From the NCBI GenBank assembly GCA_012719445.1, contig JAAYAH010000187.1:1-59122 (forward strand): 59,122 nucleotides of DNA. The letters run 5' to 3'. Below are positions 46,144-56,085 of the stretch, in pieces. The translations under genes and the position numbers were made by a program. The notes under the pieces are model-generated. The model made no database searches. It saw only the letters and a list, made by a program, of their open reading frames with translations, and was not told the DNA's origin. The stretch is from Actinomycetales bacterium. Lineage in GTDB: Bacteria; Actinomycetota; Actinomycetes; Actinomycetales; Kineosporiaceae. Position 1 is the stretch's first letter. Every line of letters starts with the position of its first letter.

Positions 46144-48885
46144 GTGGCAGGACGCGAGGACGCGGGACCCATCCTCAACGGGCTCCCGAGCCAGCTCCCC
46201 GACATCGACCCGGAGGAGACCGCCGAGTGGCTGGCCTCCCTGGACTCCGCCGTCGACGAGCGGGGCAGGACCCGTGCCCGGTACCTCATGCTGGCCATGC
46301 TGCAACGCGCGCGGGAGAGGGGCGTCGGCGTCCCCAGCCTCGCCCAGACCGACTACATCAACACCATCCCGCCCGAGGCCGAGCCCTGGTTCCCCGGGGA
46401 CGAGGAGGCGGAGCGGGCGTACCGGCGCTGGATTCGCTGGAACGCCGCGATCATGGTGCACCGGGCGCAGCGACCCGAGATCTCGGTCGGCGGGCACATC
46501 TCGACCTACGCGTCGTCGTCGACCCTCTACGAGGTCGGGTTCAACCACTTCTTCCGGGGCAAGGACCACCCCGGCGGCGGTGACCAGGTCTTCTTCCAGG
46601 GGCACGCCTCCCCCGGCATGTACGCCAGGGCCTTCCTCGAGGGCCGGCTGTCCGCCGAGCGGCTGGACGGGTTCCGCCAGGAGCGCTCCCGCCCCGAGGG
46701 CCTGCCCTCCTACCCGCACCCCCGGCTGATGCCCGACTTCTGGGAGTTCCCGACCGTCTCCATGGGGCTGGGCCCGATCAACGCCATCTACCAGGCCCAG
46801 TTCAACAAGTACCTGCACGCCCGGGGGATCAAGGACACCCACGCGCAGCGGGTGTGGGCCTTCCTCGGCGACGGCGAGATGGACGAGCCGGAGGCGCGGG
46901 GAGCCCTGCAGCTCGCGGCCTTCGAGGAGCTGGACAACCTCACCTTCGTGATCAACTGCAACCTGCAGCGGCTGGACGGGCCGGTACGCGGGAACGGGAA
47001 GATCATCCAGGAGCTGGAGGCGTACTTCCGCGGCGCCGGCTGGAACGTGATCAAGGTGATCTGGGGCAGGGAGTGGGACCCGCTGCTCGCGGCCGACCGG
47101 GACCAGGCCCTGGTCAACCTCATGAACAGGACCCCGGACGGGGACTACCAGACCTACCGGGCCGAGGACGGCGCCTACATCCGGGAGCACTTCTTCGGCC
47201 GCGACCCGCGCACCCGACGGCTGGTCGGCCACCTGTCCGACGACGAGATCTGGGGCCTGCGCCGCGGCGGCCACGACTACCGCAAGGTGTACGCGGCCTA
47301 CCGCGCGGCGGTGGAGCACACCGGGCAGCCGACCGTGATCCTTGCCAAGACCATCAAGGGCTGGGCCCTCGGACCGTCCTTCGCCGGGCGCAACGCGACG
47401 CACCAGATGAAGAAGCTCCGGCTGGAGGACCTGCGCCTGCTCCGCGACCGGCTGCGCATCCCGATCCCGGACGCGCAGCTCGAGGCCAACCCCTACCTGC
47501 CGCCGTACTACCACCCCGGCGAGGACGACGAGACGCTGCGCTACATGCTGGAGCACCGGCGCAAGCTGGGCGGCCCGCTGCCGGAGCGTCGCGTGGTCGC
47601 CGAAGGGCTCAAGCTCCCCGAGGACACCGCGTACGAGGGGTCGCGCCGGGGCTCCGGCCGGCAGCCGGTCGCCACGACCATGGCCTTCGTCCGCCTGCTC
47701 AAGGACCTCATGCGGGACAAGGAGTTCGGGCCGAGGATCGTCCCGATCATCCCCGACGAGGCGAGGACCTTCGGGATGGACTCCTTCTTCCCGACGGCGA
47801 AGATCTACAACCCGCACGGCCAGACCTACACCTCGGTCGACCGGGACCTCATGCTCGCCTACAAGGAGGCGGTCGGCGGGCAGATCCTGCACGAGGGCAT
47901 CAACGAGGCCGGGTCGGTGGCCGCGTTCACCGCCGCAGGGACGTCCTACGCCACCCACGGCCGGCCGATGGTGCCGGTCTACATCTTCTACTCGATGTTC
48001 GGCTTCCAGCGCACCGGTGACGGGCTGTGGGCCGCGGCGGACCAGATGACGAGAGGCTTCCTCATCGGCGCCACCGCGGGCAGGACCACCCTGACCGGGG
48101 AGGGCCTGCAGCACGCCGACGGCCACTCCCCGCTGCTGGCCTCGACGAACCCGGCGGTCGTCGCCTACGACCCGGCGTACGGCTACGAGATCGGGCACAT
48201 CGTCCGGGACGGCCTGCGGCGCATGTACGGGGAGTCCCCGGAGAACGTCTTCTACTACCTCACCGTCTACAACGAGCCGATGCCGCAGCCGGCCCAGCCG
48301 GCCGACCTCGACGTCGAGGGCGTGCTCCGCGGGATGTACCTGCTGAAGCGGGCCGAGTTCGGCGACGACGCCACGCCGCGGGCGCAGCTCCTCGCCTCGG
48401 GCGTCGCCGTGCCGTGGGCGCTGGAGGCCCAGGGCCTGCTCGCCGAGGACTGGGGGGTCGCGGCCGACGTCTGGAGCGTCACCAGCTGGTCGGAGCTGCG
48501 GCGTGACGGGCTGCGCTACGACGAGCAGGCCTTCACCCACCCGGAGGAGGGCACCCCTGCCCCGTTCCTCACCCGACGGCTGCACGGGGTACCCGGTCCG
48601 GTCGTCGCCGTCAGCGACTACATGCGGGCGGTGCCGGACCAGATCCGGCCGTGGGTGCCCACCGACTTCGCCTCGCTCGGCACCGACGGGTTCGGGATCT
48701 CCGACACCCGCCCCGCGGCGCGGCGCCACTTCCGGGTGGACGGGCCGTCGATCGCGACCAAGGCGCTGTACCAGCTGTCCCGCCGGGGCGAGGTCGACTG
48801 GACGGCGCCGTCCCGGGCCATCGAGCGGTACCGACTCCACGACGTCACGGCGGGCACGACCGGCAGCGCGGGCGGCGACTCCTGA
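46144..48885 (+). CDS. aceE: Pyruvate dehydrogenase E1 component, homodimeric type
   Basis: The product has 913 residues from GTG 46144, preceded by GGAGAGG; the mature protein similarity begins about residue 16 at [13 protein letters not shown], which supports this start over the GTG at 45901. The thiamine diphosphate motif is [14 protein letters not shown]...INCN (from about 242). [34 protein letters not shown] and [11 protein letters not shown] are typical. It decarboxylates pyruvate and passes the acetyl unit to the lipoyl E2 component. The E2 and E3 genes are not in the window. Its position before the PucR-type regulator and fabD is as in mycobacteria, here with two extra genes and a pseudogene between. 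Confidence 0.95.
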   Translation: MAGREDAGPILNGLPSQLPDIDPEETAEWLASLDSAVDERGRTRARYLMLAMLQRARERGVGVPSLAQTDYINTIPPEAEPWFPGDEEAERAYRRWIRWNAAIMVHRAQRPEISVGGHISTYASSSTLYEVGFNHFFRGKDHPGGGDQVFFQGHASPGMYARAFLEGRLSAERLDGFRQERSRPEGLPSYPHPRLMPDFWEFPTVSMGLGPINAIYQAQFNKYLHARGIKDTHAQRVWAFLGDGEMDEPEARGALQLAAFEELDNLTFVINCNLQRLDGPVRGNGKIIQELEAYFRGAGWNVIKVIWGREWDPLLAADRDQALVNLMNRTPDGDYQTYRAEDGAYIREHFFGRDPRTRRLVGHLSDDEIWGLRRGGHDYRKVYAAYRAAVEHTGQPTVILAKTIKGWALGPSFAGRNATHQMKKLRLEDLRLLRDRLRIPIPDAQLEANPYLPPYYHPGEDDETLRYMLEHRRKLGGPLPERRVVAEGLKLPEDTAYEGSRRGSGRQPVATTMAFVRLLKDLMRDKEFGPRIVPIIPDEARTFGMDSFFPTAKIYNPHGQTYTSVDRDLMLAYKEAVGGQILHEGINEAGSVAAFTAAGTSYATHGRPMVPVYIFYSMFGFQRTGDGLWAAADQMTRGFLIGATAGRTTLTGEGLQHADGHSPLLASTNPAVVAYDPAYGYEIGHIVRDGLRRMYGESPENVFYYLTVYNEPMPQPAQPADLDVEGVLRGMYLLKRAEFGDDATPRAQLLASGVAVPWALEAQGLLAEDWGVAADVWSVTSWSELRRDGLRYDEQAFTHPEEGTPAPFLTRRLHGVPGPVVAVSDYMRAVPDQIRPWVPTDFASLGTDGFGISDTRPAARRHFRVDGPSIATKALYQLSRRGEVDWTAPSRAIERYRLHDVTAGTTGSAGGDS

Positions 48886-48904
48886 GGACTCCCCGGGTGC
48901 CGGC

Positions 48905-49466
48905 AGGCACCCGGGGGCCCTGCCCGGGTCGGCGGCTCCGCCTCGGCGAGGACGACGGCCTGGACGCCGTCCCGCAGCCCGAGCTTGCCGAGGACCCGGC
49001 TGACGTGGGTCTTGACCGTCTGCTCGCTGACCACCAGCCGCGCGGCGATCTCGGCGTTGGACAGTCCCCGGCCGACCACGGTGAACACCTCCACCTCGCG
49101 CGGGGTCAGCCCGTCGACGGTGGGTGGTAGGCCGCCGGGGGCGCGGACGGCGAACTCCGCGACGAGCCGGCGGGTGACCGACGGCGCGAGCAGCGCGTCC
49201 CCTGCCGCGACCACCCGCACCGCGTCGACGATCCGTTCTGCCGTCGCGTCCTTGAGCAGGAAGCCGCTGGCTCCGGCCCGCAGCGCGGCGTAGACGTACT
49301 CGTCGAGGTCGAAGGTGGTCAGGACGAGCACCCTCGGCACGGGGCTGCCGCTCCCCTCCGGCGCGACACCTCCCTCCCGCATCGGCCCGACGATCCGCCG
49401 GGTCGCCTCGATCCCGTCCATCCCCGGCATCCGGATGTCCATGACGACCACTACCCGGATCGCTCC
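48905..49466 (-). pseudogene. Decayed response regulator (second copy of the 3357-4085 gene)
   Basis: The frame retains VVVMDIRMPGMDGIEATRRI, GFLLKD, and the LuxR helix-turn-helix LTPREVEVFTVVGRGLSN and VSEQTVKTHVSRVLGKL. It lacks codons equivalent to residues 5-49 of the intact copy, including the acidic-pocket Asp pair, an in-frame deletion. The start codon GTGATC of the intact copy is GCGATC here. The original stop is lost, and the frame runs on antisense to aceE to 48618. It cannot form a normal receiver domain. Confidence 0.85.
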
Positions 49467-50462
49467 GCCCCCTCGAACGGCAGCCTGGCGTCGACCCGGA
49501 ACCCGCCGTCCGGGGTCGGCCCGGCGTCGAGGGCACCGCCGAGGCAGGTCACCCGCTCCCGCATCCCGATCAGTCCCAGAGCGGGCCTGCCCGGGGCCGC
49601 CGTGCCGGGGGCAGCGGTGCCGGACGGGCGGTCCGGTGGGGTGCCGGTACCGGTGGCCGGGGTGTTGGTCACGGTCACGCGCACGTCGGTCCCGAACGCG
49701 ACCCGCACCTCGACGGCGGCCCCGGGGGCGTGCCGGACCGCGTTGCTCAGGGACTCCTGGACGACGCGGTAGACGACCAGCCCGACCGCCCCGTCGAGCC
49801 GGGACAGGTCGGCGGGAAGCTCGGCGTCCACCCGGACACCGCAGCGGCGGACCTGCTCGACCAGCGCCGGCAGCTCCGGCGCGCCGGGCAGCGGCGCCAG
49901 CTCGGGAGCGGTCCCGTCCTCACGGCGCAGCACTCCCAGGATGGTGCGCAGCTCGGTGAGCGCCCGCCGCGAGTCCTCCGCGATCTCGGCGAAGGCCTCG
50001 GCGGCCTCGGTGGACAGCCCCGGCGCCGTGTACGGGGCCGTCTCGGCCCTGACCGCCACCAGCGACACGTGGTGGGCGACGACGTCGTGCAGCTCGCGGG
50101 CCAGCCTCGACCGCTCCGCGGCCGGCGGGTGAGCACCACGAGGGCACCGACGGCCAGCGCCAGCCCCAGCAGGCGTCGAGGGCTGGGGTCGCCGCCGCTC
50201 CACCCCTCCCCCGCACTGTCCACCGTGTCGAGCCACGCGGGGCCGACACCCAACATGAACAGCAGGAAGGCCGTGATGCCCAGCCGGGCCGCCACGCGGA
50301 GGGGGGCACCTGCCGGACTCCCAGCACCCGTCTCGGAACCGAGAGCGCCGGCGGCGTGCCGGGCACCGCCTCACGGGCGTGCCCGGCCGGGGTCCCGGCC
50401 CGGGCGGCCTCGGCCTTCGGACTGAGCGGAGGAGCTTCACCAGGAGTCATGTCAGGGATCAT
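49451..50462 (-). pseudogene. Decayed histidine kinase (second copy of the 4082-6274 gene)
   Basis: The N-terminus MIPDMTPGEAP and VLGVRQVP matches the intact kinase start. A frameshift falls in a C6 run near 50290; then LGITAFLLFMLGVGPAWLD continues in another frame. The sequence jumps from TRRP directly to AAERSRLARELHDVV near 50122, deleting about 360 codons, nearly the whole membrane sensor. The catalytic part (phospho-acceptor His, NAVRHAPG, LGLIGMRERV, GGFRVDARLP) is intact but lacks start and membrane anchor. Without these events it would mirror the pair at 3.4-6.3 kb. Confidence 0.88.
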
Positions 50463-50576
50463 GGTGACGTGACGGGTCCCGTGTCGTCACCCCCGGGACC
50501 GGATCGACGTCGCTCTCCGGAGTGACCCCGAGCACCCGATCCCCTCCGCCCCGGGAGCCCGCGACCCGGTGCTCAC

Positions 50577-50646
50577 GTGGTGGCGCTCATGTGGTGGCGC
50601 TCATGTGGTGGCGCTCATGTGGTGGTGTTCATGTGGTGGTGTTCAC
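50577..50646. repeat. Five tandem 14-bp repeats
   Basis: Units begin at 50577, 50591, 50605, 50619 and 50633. Three are identical (GTGGTGGCGCTCAT) and two share TGTTCA changes. The array runs up to and over the stop codon of the gene at 50643. A 14-bp unit is not a multiple of three, so it is not a coding expansion. Confidence 0.95.
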
Positions 50647-51404
50647 GCACGCATGGTCGGGTGCGACGGCCCCTCGGCGTCCGTCGCCGTGCCGCGCTCC
50701 CCCGACACCGCGCCGTCGCGAAGGTCGATCTCGCGCGGCCGGGCCTGCTGCGCTCCGGCCCGCTCCGCCGCTGCGGCGACGAGCCGCTCCAGCTCGGCGA
50801 ACAGCCCGGAGAGGTCCACCGCGGAGCTCGCGGCGAGAGCGTCGAGGTGACGGCGCACCTCGGCGGCCCGACCGGCGTCCACCGCTGCGGCGACCAGGTG
50901 CCGCCCTGCCGCCAGGCCGTGGGTCGCGGGACGCCAACTGCTGATCCCCAGGACGACGGCGTCGGCGGCGTGGCCGGCCTCGCGCAGCCGCCGCAGGCTC
51001 ATCGCCAGGGCGGCACCCCGCGGGTCACGGTCCGAGGCGGTGCGGAAGCGACGCATGGCCGCCTCCCGGTCCCCGGCGACGGAGAGGCAGCCGAGCTCGA
51101 CGAGGGGGTACCAGGCCCGCGGCGAGCCCGCGAGCTCCTCGGCCAGCGACCAGGCCGCGTCGGCGGCGACCCGGGCCGGGTCGAGCCCGCGCAGCTCCTC
51201 GACGGCCCGCCGACGGACGATCTCCACCAGGCAGCCGAAGGCGGCGACGTCGTTGGGGTCGGCTCCCAGTGCCGCCCGGAGGGTGCTCTCGTCGTCTCGC
51301 TGGGCTCCCGAGGACCCGGTGTCCCCCGGCTCCTGCCGCCCCCCGGAGCCGGCCTCGGACGTGTGACTGTCGGTGACGCGCGGGTCGTCCATGTCCTGGT
51401 CCAT
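50643..51404 (-). CDS. Hypothetical protein with tetratricopeptide-like helices
   Basis: The product has 253 residues; ATG 51404 has GGAGAGG upstream. After an acidic, Ser/Gly-rich N-terminus (1-40) comes an alpha-helical part with repeated Ala-rich helices (ALGADPNDVAAFGCLVEIV, AWYPLVELGCLSVAGDREAA) that resembles TPR-like solenoids. I recognise no named family. The 3' end overlaps the 14-bp repeat array. It is divergent from ppk2. Confidence 0.7.
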   Translation of the reverse strand: MDQDMDDPRVTDSHTSEAGSGGRQEPGDTGSSGAQRDDESTLRAALGADPNDVAAFGCLVEIVRRRAVEELRGLDPARVAADAAWSLAEELAGSPRAWYPLVELGCLSVAGDREAAMRRFRTASDRDPRGAALAMSLRRLREAGHAADAVVLGISSWRPATHGLAAGRHLVAAAVDAGRAAEVRRHLDALAASSAVDLSGLFAELERLVAAAAERAGAQQARPREIDLRDGAVSGERGTATDAEGPSHPTMRA

Positions 51405-51553
51405 GTCGTCCTCTCCGCTGCCTCGCCCGGCGTGGTCCCGGACACCCCCTGCCCCACCGGCCGGCTTTCGACACTAGCCGTCCGGAGGTCGGGTGGCGAG
51501 TGACGCGTGAGTCGTGCTTGCGTGGCGGTCCCTTCACCGTGTGTGGTTACTTC

Positions 51554-52510
51554 ATGGGGCACACGCAGCGACCGGAGGACGGCCACAGGGCCGCCGATCG
51601 GGACAGGTCCGATGATTCGCCGACCCCGGATCGGGCGGCGGCGGTCACGGAAAGAGACGAGACTTCACCCGAACGCAGCAACGACAGACCGCCCCGCCTC
51701 CCGAAGAAGCTCTACGAGCGGGAGCTGCTCCGTCTGCAGGCGGAGCTGGTCGCCGTCCAGGAGTGGGTGAGGGCCACCGGGCAACGGATCGTGGTGGTGT
51801 TCGAGGGCAGGGACGCCGCGGGGAAGGGCGGCGCGATCAAGCGGATGACGGAGTACCTCAATCCCCGGGTGACCCGGGTCGCCGCCCTGCCGACCCCCAC
51901 CGAACGACAGCGCACCCAGTGGTACTTCCAGCGGTACGTCGAGCACCTCCCCGCCGCGGGAGAGATCGTCCTGTTCGACCGCTCCTGGTACAACCGGGCC
52001 GGGGTGGAGCGGGTGCTGGGCTACTGCACGGTCGAGGAGTACCGGCTGTTCCTGCGACAGTGCCCCACCTTCGAACGGATGCTCGTCGAGGACGGCATCC
52101 TGCTCCGCAAGTACTGGTTCTCGGTCAGCGACGAGGAGCAGGAACGCCGGTTCCGGTCCCGACTGGAGGACCCGCTGCGCCGCTGGAAGTTCTCCGAGAA
52201 CGACCTACGCACCTGGGACCGCTGGGTGGACTTCTCCCGGGCCAAGGACGAGATGACCCTGCACACGGACATCCCCGAGGCGCCTTGGTACGTCGTCGAG
52301 GCGGAGATCAAGCGGAACGCCCGGATCAACTTCATCGCCCATCTGCTGTCGACGCTGCCCTACCGGCACGTCCCGCAACCGGAGATCGTCATCCCGCCCC
52401 GGCCGCCGGCCGAGGACTACGTCCGCCCACCGCGCGACCTGTTCCGTCAGGTTCCCGACCACGCGGCCGGCCTCGTCTCCGGCGGCGGCTCCGGTCGTCG
52501 GGGACGGTGA
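51554..52510 (+). CDS. ppk2: Polyphosphate kinase 2
   Basis: The product has 318 residues from ATG 51554; a GTG at 51500 is an alternative. The conserved core begins PKKLYERELLRLQAELVAVQ. Walker A is FEGRDAAGKGGAIKRM, Walker B DRSWYNRAGVE, and the lid arginines are in ERRFRSRLEDPLRRWKFSEND. Class I PPK2 enzymes transfer phosphate between polyphosphate and nucleoside diphosphates. With ppgK in the same window, polyphosphate use in energy and sugar metabolism is likely. The N-terminal 50 residues are disordered in composition. Confidence 0.92.
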   Translation: MGHTQRPEDGHRAADRDRSDDSPTPDRAAAVTERDETSPERSNDRPPRLPKKLYERELLRLQAELVAVQEWVRATGQRIVVVFEGRDAAGKGGAIKRMTEYLNPRVTRVAALPTPTERQRTQWYFQRYVEHLPAAGEIVLFDRSWYNRAGVERVLGYCTVEEYRLFLRQCPTFERMLVEDGILLRKYWFSVSDEEQERRFRSRLEDPLRRWKFSENDLRTWDRWVDFSRAKDEMTLHTDIPEAPWYVVEAEIKRNARINFIAHLLSTLPYRHVPQPEIVIPPRPPAEDYVRPPRDLFRQVPDHAAGLVSGGGSGRRGR

Positions 52511-52523
52511 TCCCGCCCGGGGG

Positions 52524-52540
52524 CCGGCTCCGGGAGCCGG
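52524..52540. terminator. Short hairpin after ppk2
   Basis: CCGGCTC (52524-52530), CGG loop, GAGCCGG (52534-52540), 13 bases beyond the ppk2 stop. A perfect 7-bp stem with a tight loop, no T-tract. Confidence 0.5.
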
Positions 52541-52700
52541 CTCCGGGGTCCGACGGCGGGGGCCGGACCGCGGCGAGTCGGGCGGGCCGTTCCGGCGGTG
52601 TCCGACGGGTCGTCCTGTCGTGGGAATCACATCGGTGTCTTGTCGGTCACGCACAAAGGCGTTCGGTGGTAGGAGGCGCGGCGTCGGCTACTCTCGCGGC

Positions 52701-53867
52701 GTGAAGGCGCCCGCGCACGAGGCAACGCTGCTCCGGTTACGGCGCAGCAGCGGGACCCTGGCGACCGCCGCGCTGCACGACATGGACGAGCACCTGCCCT
52801 GGTACCGGGCGATGAGCGCGGAGGACCGGTCGTGGGTCGGCCTGGTGGCGCAGGCCGGGATCGCGGCCTTCATCGCCTGGTTCTCCAGCCCGGAGGGGTC
52901 GCCGGCCGCGGTGACGGCCGACGTCTTCGGCACCGCCCCGCGGGAGCTCACCCGGTCGATCTCGTTGCAACAGACCCTGGAGATGGTGCGCACCGTCGTC
53001 GAGGTCGTCGAGGATCGGGTGACCGACCTGGCCGCCCCGGGCGACGAGCAGTACGTCCGCGAGTCGGTGCTGCGGTACAGCCGCGAGGTCGCCTTCGCGG
53101 CCGCCGAGGTCTACGCCCAGGCCGCCGAGGCCAGGGGGGCGTGGGACGCCAGGCTGGAGGCGCTGGTTGTCGACGCCCTCGTCCGCGGCGACGCCGACGA
53201 CGGGATGCGCTCCCGGGCCGCCGCGCTCGGCTGGCCGGACGACGAAAGGGTCGCCGTCCTCGTCGGTTCGACCCCGTCCGGGCAGGTCGAGGACGTCGTC
53301 GACGGGCTGCGCAGGCGGGCCCGGTCGGAGGGCGGCGACGCCCTGGTGGGAGTGCAGGGGGACCGTCTCGTCGTGGTCGTCGGCCGGACCACGGACCCGG
53401 TCGCCGTCGCCGAGGTGCTCTCTGCCCAGTTCGGCGAGGGACCGGTCGTGATCGGGCCGCTGGTGCCGGGACTCGTCGAGGCGGGACGCTCGGCGAGAGC
53501 AGCTCTCGCCGGGCTGGTCGCGGCGCGGGCGTGGCCGGGGGCGCCCCGGCCGATCGCTGCGGACGACCTGCTCCCCGAGCGGGCGCTGAGCGGTGACGTG
53601 ACGGCGCGCAGAGCCCTCGTCGACCGGGCCTACGCCAAGCTCTCCGCCAGTCCCCCGCTGCTGGAGACGGCGGCGACGTACCTGGAGTTCGGCCGCTCGC
53701 TGGAGGGCACGGCCAGGGCCCTGTTCGTCCACCCCAACACGGTCCGGTACCGACTGCGCCGCGTCGCCAACATCACCGGGTGGGATCCCGCGGACCCGCG
53801 CGAGGCGTTCGTGCTCCAGATCGCGATCGCCCTCGGTCGGCTCGCCCGGTCGCCGTCCCGACGGTGA
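52701..53867 (+). CDS. fasR: PucR-type regulator of fatty-acid synthesis
   Basis: The product has 388 residues from GTG 52701, six bases after TACTCT (52689-52694), hence probably leaderless. The C-terminal helix-turn-helix of the PucR/CdaR family is clear: LLETAATYLEFGRSLEGTAR and LFVHPNTVRYRLRRVANITG. The N-terminal part is the usual GGDEF-like, non-catalytic regulatory region. In Streptomyces the homologue upstream of fabD (FasR) activates the fabDHPF operon. Position, family and orientation all match, so the same role is inferred here. Confidence 0.88.
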   Translation: MKAPAHEATLLRLRRSSGTLATAALHDMDEHLPWYRAMSAEDRSWVGLVAQAGIAAFIAWFSSPEGSPAAVTADVFGTAPRELTRSISLQQTLEMVRTVVEVVEDRVTDLAAPGDEQYVRESVLRYSREVAFAAAEVYAQAAEARGAWDARLEALVVDALVRGDADDGMRSRAAALGWPDDERVAVLVGSTPSGQVEDVVDGLRRRARSEGGDALVGVQGDRLVVVVGRTTDPVAVAEVLSAQFGEGPVVIGPLVPGLVEAGRSARAALAGLVAARAWPGAPRPIAADDLLPERALSGDVTARRALVDRAYAKLSASPPLLETAATYLEFGRSLEGTARALFVHPNTVRYRLRRVANITGWDPADPREAFVLQIAIALGRLARSPSRR

Positions 53868-53880
53868 CGCCGACCGCCGT

Positions 53881-53897
53881 TTGTACCCTTCCTACAA
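53881..53897. promoter_or_regulatory. Inverted repeat over the fabD promoter
   Basis: TTGTA (53881-53885) and TACAA (53893-53897) are spaced by seven bases, CCCTTCC. TACCCT within it (53884-53889) fits a -10 box, which would place the transcript start near 53896. An inverted repeat across the -10 region is a natural operator for the fatty-acid regulator encoded just upstream. Confidence 0.55.
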
Positions 53898-53964
53898 GAT
53901 GATCGCCGCAGCTTCGTGCCTGCCGACTGCAGTACCGGAGGCCGCGTTTCGGAAGCCTGAGGGG

Positions 53965-54981
53965 GTGCTCGCCATCGTCTGCCCGGGCCAGGGCGCGCAG
54001 ACCCCAGGTCTGCTGAGCCCTTGGCTCGAACTCCCAGGACTGTCCGACCACCTCGCCCGGCTCGCCGAGGCCTGCGGGGTCGATCTCCTCCGGCACGGCA
54101 CCGTGTCCGACGCCGAGACCATCCGCGACACCGCGGTGGCCCAGCCCCTCATCGTGGCCTGCGGACTGCTCGCCCTCGGGGAGCTGTTCCCGGACCGGAC
54201 GGCCGGGGCCCTGGTCGACCCGGACCGCGTCGTCGCACTGGGCGGTCACTCCGTCGGGGAGATCACTGCGACGGCTGCCGCCGGCGTGCTCGACGAGACC
54301 ACCGCGATGCGGTTCGTCGGCGTCCGCGGCCGGGAGATGGCGGCCGCGGCGACGGTGACGGCGACCGGCATGAGCGCCGTCCTCGGCGGCGACGCGGCGG
54401 AGGTGACCGCCGTGCTGGAGCGCGAGGGCCTCACCCCGGCCAACGTCAACGGCGCGGGGCAGGTCGTCGCCGCGGGAACCCTCGACCAGCTCGCGGCGCT
54501 CACCGCGAGCCCGCCGGCCAGGGCACGGGTCATCCCCCTCCAGGTCGCCGGTGCCTTCCACACCGTGCACATGGCGCCCGCCGTCGCGGCCCTCGCCCGC
54601 GAGGCGGCCCTCGCCGCCCCGCGCGACCCGGAGGTCCGGCTGCTGTCCAACGCCGACGGGACCGCGGTGGACGACGGCACCGAGGTGATGCGCCGCCTCG
54701 TCGCCCAGGTCAGCAACCCGGTGCGCTGGGACCTCTGCATCGAGACGCTCGCCGCCCTCGGCACGACCGCGATCCTGGAGCTCCCGCCGGCGGGAACCCT
54801 CGCCAACCTGGCCAAGCGGGCCATGCGGGGCGTGCAGGTGGTGGCCCTGCGCACCCCCGACGATCTCGAGGCGGCCCGCGCCCTCGTCACCGAGCACGCC
54901 AACGGACCGACGACGGCGGCGGACGGCGAGGCGGGCACCCCGCTCGTCGACCGGACCGGACGGCAGGGAGGGCAGGCATGA
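53965..54981 (+). CDS. fabD: Malonyl-CoA:ACP transacylase
   Basis: The product has 338 residues. The start is GTG 53965, where the family begins (VLAIVCPGQGAQTPGLL); longer frames back to 53881 run over the promoter repeat. The catalytic Ser is S96 in ALGGHSVGEIT, and the His is in AGAFHTVHM. It loads malonyl groups onto acyl carrier protein for chain extension. fabH starts within its last four bases. Confidence 0.95.
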   Translation: MLAIVCPGQGAQTPGLLSPWLELPGLSDHLARLAEACGVDLLRHGTVSDAETIRDTAVAQPLIVACGLLALGELFPDRTAGALVDPDRVVALGGHSVGEITATAAAGVLDETTAMRFVGVRGREMAAAATVTATGMSAVLGGDAAEVTAVLEREGLTPANVNGAGQVVAAGTLDQLAALTASPPARARVIPLQVAGAFHTVHMAPAVAALAREAALAAPRDPEVRLLSNADGTAVDDGTEVMRRLVAQVSNPVRWDLCIETLAALGTTAILELPPAGTLANLAKRAMRGVQVVALRTPDDLEAARALVTEHANGPTTAADGEAGTPLVDRTGRQGGQA

Positions 54982-55973
54982 GCCTCACGACTCCCGTGGG
55001 AGTACCGCACGCCCGGATCCTCTCCGTCGGTTCCTACCGGCCGGAACGGGTGGTCACCAACGAGGAGATCTGCACCCGCATCGACTCCTCCGACGAGTGG
55101 ATCCGGGAGCGGTCCGGGATCGTCAGCCGGCGCTGGGCCGCGCCGGAGGAGACCGTGGTCGACATGGCGGAGCGCGCAGGCGCCGTCGCCGTGGAACGCG
55201 CCGGTCTCACCGGAGCGGACATCGACACCGTGCTGGTGGCCACGATCACCCACCCCTACCAGACCCCGTCCGCCGCGGCCCTGCTCGCCCATCGGCTCGG
55301 CGCGACGCCGGCAGCCGCCGTCGACCTGTCCGCAGCCTGCGCCGGGTTCTGCTACGGGCTCGGCATGGCCAGCGACATGATCCGCGGCGGCTCCGCCCGG
55401 CACGTCCTCGTGGTCGGCGTCGAGAAGCTCAGCGACTTCACCGACCCGGAGGACCGGGCGACGGCCTTCCTCTTCGGCGACGCCGCGGGAGCCGTTGTCG
55501 TGGGCCCCAGCGACACCCCGGGGATCGGCCCGACCGTCTCCGGGTCGGACGGCGCGCAGTGGGACGCCATCAGCCACACCCACTCCTGGCTGGCCCTCCG
55601 GGACGGGAACCCCGGCTGGCCGAACCTCACCATGGCCGGGCAGACGGTGTTCCGCTGGGCGGTGTGGCAGATGGCGCCCGCCGCGCAGAAGGCACTGGAC
55701 GCCGCGGGGGTCCAGGCGGGCGATCTGGGCGCGTTCATCCCGCACCAGGCCAACGGCAGGATCATCGATGCGATGGCCAAGCAGCTCCGGCTGCCGCCGC
55801 ACGTGGTGATCTCGAAGGACATCGCCGAGTCGGGGAACACCTCGGCCGCGTCGGTGCCGCTGGCGATGGATCGGCTGCTGGCCTCCGGCGAGGCGAGCAG
55901 CGGATCGCTGGCGCTACTCATAGGGTTCGGCGCTGGACTCGTCTACGCATCCCAGGTGGTGGTCCTGCCCTGA
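54978..55973 (+). CDS. fabH: 3-oxoacyl-ACP synthase III
   Basis: The product has 331 residues. The start ATG overlaps the fabD stop (ATGA). The catalytic triad is Cys121 (LSAACAGFCYG), His (FIPHQANGRI) and Asn (ESGNTSAASVP). It condenses acyl-CoA with malonyl-ACP to start chains and sets branched versus straight primer use. The location between fabD and acpP is the Streptomyces arrangement and differs from mycobacterial type II fatty acid synthesis, where fabH is elsewhere. Confidence 0.95.
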   Translation: MSLTTPVGVPHARILSVGSYRPERVVTNEEICTRIDSSDEWIRERSGIVSRRWAAPEETVVDMAERAGAVAVERAGLTGADIDTVLVATITHPYQTPSAAALLAHRLGATPAAAVDLSAACAGFCYGLGMASDMIRGGSARHVLVVGVEKLSDFTDPEDRATAFLFGDAAGAVVVGPSDTPGIGPTVSGSDGAQWDAISHTHSWLALRDGNPGWPNLTMAGQTVFRWAVWQMAPAAQKALDAAGVQAGDLGAFIPHQANGRIIDAMAKQLRLPPHVVISKDIAESGNTSAASVPLAMDRLLASGEASSGSLALLIGFGAGLVYASQVVVLP

Positions 55974-56085
55974 CCGGGCGAGGCTGCCCCCTGGTCTCCG
56001 CTCCGGGGTACGACGCCGGACGTCAGCGGAAGCACGATCCCCGGTCAGGGACGACCGGACCCACACCGCGAGAAGGAGCACTTTC

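Noticed and set aside
50577-51503. Plus-strand frame starting in the 14-bp repeats
   Set aside because: It reads the repeat as Met/Trp/Val strings and then runs antisense to the better-supported gene at 50643-51404.
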